A stretch of 8,388 bases of DNA from an uncultured Clostridia bacterium. GTDB lineage: Bacteria > Bacillota > Clostridia > Oscillospirales > Oscillospiraceae. Positions 1 to 5,879 of the stretch are shown here, in pieces (the stretch's first letter is position 1; each line of letters begins with the position of its first letter). The notes beneath the pieces are model-generated. The model was not told the origin of the DNA, searched no databases, and was given only the letters and a program-made list of their open reading frames with translations. The stretch lies in contig CAMDZY010000072.1 of the NCBI GenBank assembly GCA_945910975.1, positions 1 through 8,388 on the forward strand. The letters are read 5' to 3'. The position numbers and the translations under genes were made by a program.

Positions 1-10
1 TTTTCTTATA

Positions 11-56
11 GGCTCTATCGGGAATACCCCAACATTTATTATAGAGCCCTTTTTTG
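11..56 (+). terminator. Probable rho-independent terminator of an upstream gene outside the window
   Basis: GGCTCTAT at 11-18 is the exact reverse complement of ATAGAGCC at 41-48, and the right arm is followed by C and then a run of seven T (50-55 region). The 22-base loop contains a small nested GGG-AATA-CCC hairpin (20-29). The T-run lies only on the + side, so it would stop rightward transcription arriving from a gene left of the window. The long loop makes it weaker than a classic terminator. It could instead be part of a dispersed intergenic repeat. Confidence 0.5.
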
Positions 57-111
57 AGGAAGCGGCTGACACAAGGCTTAGGGAATTGGCTCGGTGTGTT
101 TCGTGATTTTG

Positions 112-137
112 CACAAATTTTACGTAAAATATTTGTG
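112..137. repeat. Near-perfect palindrome upstream of the operon promoter
   Basis: The core TTTTACGTAAAA (118-129) is a perfect 12-bp palindrome. It is extended by CACAAA on the left (112-117) and TTTGTG on the right (132-137), with a two-base TA asymmetry at 130-131. It ends about 20 bp upstream of the -35 element of the promoter at 159-187. Its position and dyad symmetry suit a binding site for a dimeric regulator, but it matches no operator consensus that I can name with confidence. There is no T-run after it, so it is not a terminator. Confidence 0.4.
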
Positions 138-224
138 AGCGAAATTGATTGAAAAAGATTGACAGTGATCGAAAATGGTTGTGTCATAAAAGCGTAATCA
201 AAAGCAATCAAAAACGTTCAAAAG
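137..224. promoter_or_regulatory. Helically phased repeat array, probable operator of the DeoR-family regulator
   Basis: Short repeats recur at exactly 10-bp steps. GAAA-type units start at 141, 151, 161 (GACA) and 171; read as pentamers they are GAGCG 137, GATTG 147, GATTG 157, GATCG 167 and GGTTG 177. After the -10 region the pattern switches to TCAAAA starting at 198, 208 and 218, with CAATC at 205-209 being the reverse complement of GATTG. One turn of DNA per step puts all units of an arm on one face of the helix. Several DeoR-family repressors are known to bind arrays of short direct repeats, and the adjacent gene encodes such a regulator, so autoregulation and control of the operon is the natural inference. 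The array overlaps the -35 and covers the expected start of transcription. Confidence 0.5.
159..187 (+). promoter_or_regulatory. Sigma-A-type promoter of the PTS operon
   Basis: A perfect -35 TTGACA (159-164) is followed, after a 17-bp spacer, by TGTCAT (182-187), a 4/6 match to TATAAT. The transcript would start near 194, about 50 bases before the regulator's ATG. The -35 sits inside the repeat array, which fits repression by occlusion. The weak -10 suggests low basal activity or a need for activation. Confidence 0.5.
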
Positions 225-243
225 AAAGCGAGTGTCAAGAAAT

Positions 244-987
244 ATGCTGGCAGAACAACGGCTGAGCAAGATTCTGGCGGTGCTGGAACAACAGCGAGCG
301 GTCAGTGTTGGACAACTGTGCGAGGTGACCGGTGCATCGGAAGCTACCATTCGGCGAGATCTGACCATGCTGGCGCGGCAGGGGAGGCTGAATAAAGTAC
401 ACGGCGGTGCAGTTCCCATTGGCGAGGAGTTTCACAGTGAGGAACTGGATATGGCAACCAAGCAGCGCCTTCACACCGAGGAGAAACGGCGTATCGCCCG
501 CTATGCTGCCGGTCTGATCACAGATGAGGATGTCGTCTATCTGGACGCCGGTTCTACGGTGATGCTGATGGCGGATTGCATTCAGGCACAAAAGACGCTG
601 TTTGTCACAAACAGCATTGAATGTGCGGCTAGGCTGACACTCCGGGGACTGCGGGTTTATGTGCTGGGCGGAATGCTCAAGCGCGGGACGGTGGCTCTGG
701 TTGGCACCGACACGCTGCTTTCCCTGAAACGATACAATTTTACCAAGGCTTTCCTCGGAACCAACGGAATCACCATCCATCAGGGCTTTACCACACCGGA
801 CCCGGAGAAAGCGGCGGTCAAAGCGATGGCACAACAGCATGCCAGAGAGGTCTATGTGCTGGCAGATGCCAGCAAGTTTGGGACAATTACTGCAACTGAG
901 ATGTTCCCGCTGGAGGCCGCCACAATCATTACCGACCATCTTCCGGAACCGCACTACCGCGACTACACAAGCATTGAGGAGGTTTAA
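244..987 (+). CDS. DeoR-family transcriptional regulator of sugar metabolism (FruR-like)
   Basis: The product is a 247-residue DNA-binding regulator, normal for the DeoR family (about 250). An N-terminal winged helix-turn-helix (about residues 4-58) contains the family signature TIRRDLTMLARQGRLNKVHGGA. The C-terminal DeoRC sugar-phosphate sensing domain shows YLDAGSTVMLMA, VTNSIECAARL, VYVLGGML, KAFLGTNGI, an EKAAVKAMA segment and VLADASKFG. I chose ATG 244 because family members usually start a few residues before the R-x-x-I-L helix. A GTG at 232 would add four residues, and neither start has a good ribosome binding site. The stop lies one base before the fruK-like ATG, so the two genes are translationally close. 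Firmicute fruR-fruK pairs are typical; the likely effector is fructose 1-phosphate, by inference. It probably binds the phased repeats just upstream. Confidence 0.9.
   Translation: MLAEQRLSKILAVLEQQRAVSVGQLCEVTGASEATIRRDLTMLARQGRLNKVHGGAVPIGEEFHSEELDMATKQRLHTEEKRRIARYAAGLITDEDVVYLDAGSTVMLMADCIQAQKTLFVTNSIECAARLTLRGLRVYVLGGMLKRGTVALVGTDTLLSLKRYNFTKAFLGTNGITIHQGFTTPDPEKAAVKAMAQQHAREVYVLADASKFGTITATEMFPLEAATIITDHLPEPHYRDYTSIEEV
976..982 (+). promoter_or_regulatory. Ribosome binding site that fixes the fruK start
   Basis: GAGGAGG lies six bases before ATG 989 and inside the last codons of the regulator gene. It supports 989 as the kinase start rather than an in-frame ATG further upstream at 839, which lies within the regulator coding sequence and would add 50 non-homologous residues. 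Confidence 0.85.
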
Positions 988-988
988 T

Positions 989-1891
989 ATGGTCTATACT
1001 GTTACATTCAACCCTGCCTTGGACTACATCGTCCGCATGAAGGATTTCCAATCCGGCGACATCAACCGCACGGAGTATGAGGAAATTCAATTCGGCGGCA
1101 AGGGTATCAATGTTTCCACTGTCCTCAGCCACCTGGGGATCGAAAATATCGCACTGGGCTTTCTGGCCGGATTTACCGGGCAGGCACTGGAAAAGGGCTT
1201 GCGTGAAAGTGGCATCCGAACCGACTTTATTTGGCTGCCGGAGGGATTGACGCGAATCAACGTCAAAATCAAAGCCGGAGAGGAAACCGAAATCAACGGT
1301 CAAGGGCCATCCATCCCCGCTAGCGCATTGGAAGAACTGTTCCAAAAGCTGGATCAATTGCAAAGTGGCGACGTCTTGGACTTGTCCGGCTCCATCCCCG
1401 CTTCGCTTCCGGACGATGTCTATCAGCAGATTTTAAAGAAGCTGGAAGGACGAGGCATTCTCACGGTGGTAGATGCCACACGAGAACTGCTGTGTGCGGT
1501 GCTACCTTACCGACCCTTTCTCATCAAGCCCAACAACCACGAGCTGGGTGAAATTTTCGGCCAGACACCGGTCACGGATCAGGAAATCACCGATTGCGCC
1601 CGAAAGCTACAAGAACATGGCGCAAGGAATGTGCTGGTATCCATGGCGGGGGACGGTTCTTTGCTGCTGGACGAGAACGGAACCTGCCACAGGCTGGGCG
1701 TGCCAAAGGGAACGGTTCGCAATTCGGTTGGAGCCGGTGATTCCATGGTGGCCGGATTCCTGGCAGGCTGGCTGAGAACCGGCGACTACACGGCGGCGCA
1801 CCGTCTGGGAACTGCCGCAGGCTCTGCAACCGCATTTTCTGACGGTCTGGCAGAGAAAAAAGATATTCTTGCGCTGCTTGAGCGATTTTGA
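989..1891 (+). CDS. fruK: 1-phosphofructokinase (PfkB/ribokinase superfamily)
   Basis: This 300-residue cytosolic kinase is expected to phosphorylate fructose 1-phosphate at C6 with ATP, giving fructose 1,6-bisphosphate for glycolysis. It starts with the family-typical MVYTVTFNPALDY. The substrate-binding GGKGINVS motif is at 36-43, and the C-terminal PfkB signature NSVGAGDSMVAGFLAG holds the probable catalytic base Asp251. LSGSIPASLP in the middle is also typical. The length matches FruK (about 300-310). Tagatose-6-phosphate kinase (LacC) belongs to the same subfamily and cannot be fully excluded, but pairing with a DeoR regulator and a PTS favours FruK. The odd point is the partner transporter: mannitol-type rather than the usual fructose EII. 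Fructose 1-phosphate would then have to come from the SorE-type dehydrogenase encoded downstream. An 82-base gap follows before ptsH. Confidence 0.9.
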   Translation: MVYTVTFNPALDYIVRMKDFQSGDINRTEYEEIQFGGKGINVSTVLSHLGIENIALGFLAGFTGQALEKGLRESGIRTDFIWLPEGLTRINVKIKAGEETEINGQGPSIPASALEELFQKLDQLQSGDVLDLSGSIPASLPDDVYQQILKKLEGRGILTVVDATRELLCAVLPYRPFLIKPNNHELGEIFGQTPVTDQEITDCARKLQEHGARNVLVSMAGDGSLLLDENGTCHRLGVPKGTVRNSVGAGDSMVAGFLAGWLRTGDYTAAHRLGTAAGSATAFSDGLAEKKDILALLERF

Positions 1892-1973
1892 TCGATTCTT
1901 GAATTCCAACAACGTGCACTTCGACCACAGAGGCCGTACAATAAAAATATAAATTTGAAAGGAAGTACTCATT

Positions 1974-2240
1974 ATGGTATCTGCAAAAACAAAGGTCATC
2001 AACCCCCAGGGAATGCATATGCGCCCGGCACAGGTATTCGTTTCCGCCATGAAAAATATGGACTGCGAGGTGCGTGTCCTCTACAATGGAAAGTCCATCG
2101 ATGCCAAGTCCATCATGCGCCTGATGGCTTCCTGCATTAAGCAGGGCGCCGAAATCGAGATTCAGTGCAACGGCGCACAGGAAGTAGAAGCACTCAAGAA
2201 GGCCGTGGAGCTGGTGGAATCCGGCCTGGGCGATCTGTAA
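1974..2240 (+). CDS. ptsH: PTS phosphocarrier protein HPr
   Basis: The 88-residue product has normal HPr size. It relays phosphate from enzyme I to the EIIA domain. The active site GMHMRPA places the phosphorylated His at residue 15 and the conserved Arg at 17. Ser46 within DAKSIMRLM is the regulatory site used by HPr kinase/phosphorylase in Firmicutes, so this HPr could also take part in CcpA-type catabolite control. Residue 16 is Met where Ala is most common (GLHARPA in many species). A GAAAGGAAG ribosome binding site (1957-1965) sits eight bases before the ATG. It is followed after 21 bases by ptsI, the usual gene order. Being inside a sugar-specific operon it may be dedicated to this transporter, or be the cell's only HPr. 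Confidence 0.93.
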   Translation: MVSAKTKVINPQGMHMRPAQVFVSAMKNMDCEVRVLYNGKSIDAKSIMRLMASCIKQGAEIEIQCNGAQEVEALKKAVELVESGLGDL

Positions 2241-2261
2241 ACCAAAAAGGAGGGATTACCC

Positions 2262-3977
2262 ATGATCCTGCAAGGAATCGCCGCATCGGATGGTGTCGGC
2301 CTGGGTCGTGCCGTCTGCATACGCGAAGTGAGTTTGGACTATTCCAATGTCCGCTACTCCGGCAAGGAACGGGAAAAAGCACGCCTTCAGGAGGGCATCG
2401 CGGAATTTGAGCGCCGCACTGCCGCCATGGCTGCCCAAATCCGGGAACGGGTGGGCGAAAAAGAATCGGAAATCCTCACCGGCCAGATCGCTATGCTGGC
2501 GGATCCGTTCATGCGCGCACAGATGGAGGAAGCCGTGGAGAGCGGCTCCTGCGTCGAGGCAGCAGCAGACAGTGTTTGCACCATGTATGCCGATATGTTT
2601 GCAGCGGTGGAGGATGAACTGATGCGCCAGCGCGCCACAGACATCCGTGACCTCCGCGGCCGTCTGCTGGCCATTCTCCTGGGCGCATCGGATGTGGATC
2701 TGTCCCAACTGGCGCCGGGAAGCGTCCTGGTAGCGCGGGATTTGACACCGTCCATGACCGTGGGACTGAAAAAGGAGAACATCGCCGCCATTCTCACCGA
2801 AACCGGCGGCCGAACAAGCCACTCCGCAATTCTGGCGCGTGCGCTTGAGCTGCCTGCCGTCCTCAGCGTGCCCAAGGCGCTGGAGTTTATCAAGGACGGT
2901 GACGGACTGATCGTAGACGGCGGAACAGGTGAGGTCATCCTCAACCCGGATGAGCGAACCCGGCGCGAATATCTCAAACGGCAGGAGGATTTCCAGGCGC
3001 AGCGCGCTTTGCTGGCAGTCTATCGGGATCGCCCCACAACGGATGCCGATGGCCGGCTCTATCGACTCTATGCCAACATCGGCTCCGCAACCGAGGCAAA
3101 AGCCGCCCTCCACGCCGGAGCCGAGGGTATCGGCTTGTTCCGCACAGAATTTTTGTTCATGAACCGCACCAGCCTTCCGGACGAAACCGTGCAATATGAG
3201 GCTTATCGGGCGGTTTCCCATACCATGGCTGGCCGCGAAGTCTTCATCCGTACCCTGGACGTAGGCGGTGACAAAGCCATCGACTACCTTGGCATGAAGC
3301 CGGAGGATAATCCTTTCCTGGGGCATCGCGCCATCCGCTACTGCCTGGATCGGCCGGAGCTTTATAAAGTGCAGCTCCGCGCATTGCTCCGGGCGGGCGC
3401 CGAGGAAAAGAACATTCGGATCATGCTTCCGCTCGTTTCCTGTGTGGAGGAGGTTCGCATGGCACGCAAGCTGCTCGAGGCTTGCAAGGCCGAGCTGGAG
3501 GCCGAAAAGGTTCCTTATGATAAGAACATCGCCTTAGGCGTGATGATCGAAACACCTGCTGCGGCGTTGATCGCCGATCTGCTGGCACAGGAAAGCGACT
3601 TCTTCTCCATCGGAACCAATGACCTGACCCAATATACCATGGCAGTTGACCGTGGCAACGCCATGGTGGAAAAGCTCTACTCTGTCTTCCAGCCTGCGGT
3701 GCTGCGTTCCATTCGCAACGTGATCGAAGCAGCCAAGAAAGCCGGCATCCCCGTGGGAATGTGCGGTGAAGCTGCGGCAGACCCGGCGCTCATTCCGCTG
3801 CTCATGGCTTGGGGACTGGACGAATTTTCCGTCAGCACGGCATCCGTGCTGTCCAGCCGTGCGTGCATCAGCCGTTGGCACGGAAGTGAAGCAGCAAAGC
3901 TGGCACAAGAAACAATGGGACTGTCCACCGCTGCCGGTACGGAAGGCTATCTCAGAGCAGCGGCCGAACCGGCGTAA
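2262..3977 (+). CDS. ptsI: PTS enzyme I (phosphoenolpyruvate-protein phosphotransferase)
   Basis: The 571-residue cytosolic enzyme autophosphorylates from PEP and passes phosphate to HPr. The N-terminal HPr-binding and phosphohistidine domains contain GGRTSHSAILAR with the phospho-acceptor His187 (His189 in E. coli). The C-terminal PEP-binding barrel shows GIGLFRTEFLFM, RTLDVGGDK, MLPLVSCVEEV, GVMIETPAA, the signature DFFSIGTNDLTQYTMAVDR, and GMCGEAAAD with active-site Cys501. Length and all key residues match functional EI. AAGGAGGG (2247-2254) lies seven bases before the ATG. The tail after the family domain is a short Ala-rich stretch of no known role. A 45-base gap separates it from the EII gene. 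Confidence 0.96.
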   Translation: MILQGIAASDGVGLGRAVCIREVSLDYSNVRYSGKEREKARLQEGIAEFERRTAAMAAQIRERVGEKESEILTGQIAMLADPFMRAQMEEAVESGSCVEAAADSVCTMYADMFAAVEDELMRQRATDIRDLRGRLLAILLGASDVDLSQLAPGSVLVARDLTPSMTVGLKKENIAAILTETGGRTSHSAILARALELPAVLSVPKALEFIKDGDGLIVDGGTGEVILNPDERTRREYLKRQEDFQAQRALLAVYRDRPTTDADGRLYRLYANIGSATEAKAALHAGAEGIGLFRTEFLFMNRTSLPDETVQYEAYRAVSHTMAGREVFIRTLDVGGDKAIDYLGMKPEDNPFLGHRAIRYCLDRPELYKVQLRALLRAGAEEKNIRIMLPLVSCVEEVRMARKLLEACKAELEAEKVPYDKNIALGVMIETPAAALIADLLAQESDFFSIGTNDLTQYTMAVDRGNAMVEKLYSVFQPAVLRSIRNVIEAAKKAGIPVGMCGEAAADPALIPLLMAWGLDEFSVSTASVLSSRACISRWHGSEAAKLAQETMGLSTAAGTEGYLRAAAEPA

Positions 3978-4022
3978 TATAAATCATTTCAACATTCCCA
4001 TAAAGAGAAAGGATTTTCTTTC

Positions 4023-5855
4023 ATGAAGGAACGTATTCAAAAATTCGGGCGCTTCCTCAGCGGCATGGTCATGCCCAATATTGGGGCCTTTATTGCCTGG
4101 GGATTTATCGCAGCCCTCTTTATTGCCGATGGCTGGTTCCCTAACGGAACCATTGCCTCGATGGTAGACCCCATGCTCAAATATCTGCTGCCCTTGCTGA
4201 TCGGTTACACAGGCGGTAAGGCGGTAGGCGGCGTGAAGGGTGCGGTGGCCGGTGCCATCGCCACGCTGGGCGTCATTGTAGGCGCGGATATTCCCATGTT
4301 TATCGGCGCTATGATCGCCGGCCCTCTGGGCGGCTGGTGCATCAAAAAGTTCGACAAGGTTGCACAACCCAGGATCCCCGCCGGATTTGAAATGCTGGTC
4401 AACAATTTTTCCGTTGGCATTATCGGCGGCATTCTCGCCGTTGCCTGCTTGTTCCTCATTGGCCCGGTTTGCACTACTCTCACAACCTGGCTTGGCGAAG
4501 GGGTGAAGTGGCTGGTAAAGCACAACCTGCTGCCCGCAACCTCAATCCTGGTGGAGCCTGCAAAGGTGCTGTTCCTCAACAACGCCATCAACCACGGCGT
4601 GTTCACCCCCATCGGGGTACAAGAAGCGCTGGAAACAGGCAAATCCATCTTGTTTATGATCGAATCCAACCCCGGCCCCGGCCTTGGTTTGCTGTTGGCC
4701 TACTGTGTGGCTGGGAAAGGCTCCGCTCGTTCCTCCGCAGCCGGCGCCGCTTTCATCCAATTCGTTGGCGGCATTCATGAGCTGTACTTCCCCTATGTTT
4801 TGATGAATCCCATCTTGATCCTGGCACCCATGGCAGGCAATGCTGCCGGAATCACGGTGCTGTCTTTGCTCGGCGGCGGACTGAAGGGTGCAGCTTCTCC
4901 GGGCAGTATCATTGCCGAGATGCTGATGACGCCGAAGGGCGCTTATCTTGCCAACATTTTGGGCATTGCCGTGGCTGCCGCGGTCAGCTTTGTCGTGGCT
5001 GTATTTTTGCTGAAGACCTTCGGAAAAGAGGGCGATTTGGAAGCGGCGCAGAAGAAGGTAGCCGCCAACAAGGCAGCTTCCAAGGGGCAGACCGTTGCGG
5101 TCAGTACCGGTAGCGACGTGGAAATGAAGTCCGTGAAGAAAATCGTCTTTGCCTGTGATGCAGGTATGGGTTCCTCCGCGATGGGAGCCACCATGCTGCG
5201 CAACAAGTTCAAGGACGCAGGCATCACCGGCATTGAAGTTGTCCACCACCCGGTTTCCGAAATTCCCGGCGACTGTCAAATCGTGGTCACCCATCATGAG
5301 CTTGCCGGACGTGCGGAAGAGCGCGCGCCACAGGCCAGAATCATCCCCATTCAGAACTTTATGGGTGCGCCGGAATATGACGCTCTGGTTGAGGAGCTGC
5401 TGCAAGCACAAAAGGGCGCAGACACTCCTGCACAGGCACCTGTTGCAGAGAAAGAGATTCCCGCAGCCGAAGAAACATCTGTTCTGCTGGAACGTAAAAA
5501 CATCGTGCTGGACTGTGCCAGCGTCACGCCGGAGGAAGCCATCATTGCCTGCGGCCGGCGGATGGTAGAAAGCGGCTATGTGGACGAGGCATACATCCAG
5601 GGAATGCTGGAGCGGGAAAAGAGCTTCTCCGTTGCCATCGGCAGTCACGTGGCCATTCCCCACGGCACCAACGAGGTAAAGCCGCTGATTAAGAAAACCG
5701 GCGTCGTTGTCATGACCTACCCGGATGGCATTGATTGGAACGGAGATAAGGTAAAGCTGGTGGTAGGCATTGCCGCCACGGATGAAGATACTGACGCAGT
5801 AGTCGCCGGTGCAGACAGTGAAAGTCTGTATCAGAAATTGAACGGCCTGTTATAA
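4023..5855 (+). CDS. mtlA: PTS mannitol-type permease EIICBA with a shortened EIIA domain
   Basis: This 610-residue membrane transporter imports and phosphorylates a hexitol, most likely D-mannitol, at C1. The membrane EIIC domain (about 1-335) closely follows E. coli MtlA as I recall it: FGRFLSGMVMPNIGAFIAWG, GFEMLVNNFS, FLNNAINHG (His191) and GGIHELYFPYVLMNP (Glu253). A charged linker leads to EIIB (about 369-465) with the phosphocysteine Cys378 in FACDAGMGSSAMGA. A second linker rich in Ala, Pro and Glu (about 466-488) leads to EIIA (about 489-610) with REK (Arg531) and AIPHGT (phospho-His547). After GIAA (582-585) only 25 residues remain, against 42 in E. coli, and no His occurs, so the counterpart of E. 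coli His600 is lost. GAGAAAGGA (4005-4013) is nine bases before the ATG. Mannitol specificity is inferred from similarity. Confidence 0.92.
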   Translation: MKERIQKFGRFLSGMVMPNIGAFIAWGFIAALFIADGWFPNGTIASMVDPMLKYLLPLLIGYTGGKAVGGVKGAVAGAIATLGVIVGADIPMFIGAMIAGPLGGWCIKKFDKVAQPRIPAGFEMLVNNFSVGIIGGILAVACLFLIGPVCTTLTTWLGEGVKWLVKHNLLPATSILVEPAKVLFLNNAINHGVFTPIGVQEALETGKSILFMIESNPGPGLGLLLAYCVAGKGSARSSAAGAAFIQFVGGIHELYFPYVLMNPILILAPMAGNAAGITVLSLLGGGLKGAASPGSIIAEMLMTPKGAYLANILGIAVAAAVSFVVAVFLLKTFGKEGDLEAAQKKVAANKAASKGQTVAVSTGSDVEMKSVKKIVFACDAGMGSSAMGATMLRNKFKDAGITGIEVVHHPVSEIPGDCQIVVTHHELAGRAEERAPQARIIPIQNFMGAPEYDALVEELLQAQKGADTPAQAPVAEKEIPAAEETSVLLERKNIVLDCASVTPEEAIIACGRRMVESGYVDEAYIQGMLEREKSFSVAIGSHVAIPHGTNEVKPLIKKTGVVVMTYPDGIDWNGDKVKLVVGIAATDEDTDAVVAGADSESLYQKLNGLL

Positions 5856-5879
5856 CGCATTGAAAGGAGCCATTCCATT

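Noticed and set aside
2..103. Possible C-terminal end of an upstream gene on the + strand at the left edge
   Set aside because: The frame from position 2 stays open for about 33 codons, but it crosses a terminator-like hairpin and shows no recognisable protein motif. A run of this length is likely by chance.
118..145. Catabolite-responsive (cre) or lac-like operator around TTGTGAGCG
   Set aside because: The sequence does not fit the cre consensus, and the resemblance to one lac operator half-site is short enough to be chance.
839..988. N-terminal extension of the FruK frame by 50 codons
   Set aside because: It overlaps the regulator gene, is not FruK-like, and the GAGGAGG before ATG 989 clearly marks the true start.
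1892..1973. Internal promoter before ptsH
   Set aside because: TACAAT at 1937-1942 is a good -10 match, but no credible -35 exists at 16-18 bp upstream (best is TGCACT). An extra start is possible but unsupported.
2256..3326. Long antisense open frame (356 codons) opposite ptsI
   Set aside because: ptsI on the + strand is unmistakable with all active-site motifs. The antisense frame has no family features and arises from the C-ending codon preference of the real gene.
4542..5663. Long antisense open frame (373 codons) opposite mtlA
   Set aside because: It mirrors the well-conserved EIICBA coding sequence, is rich in His, Gln and Gly as antisense shadows often are, and has no independent start signal.
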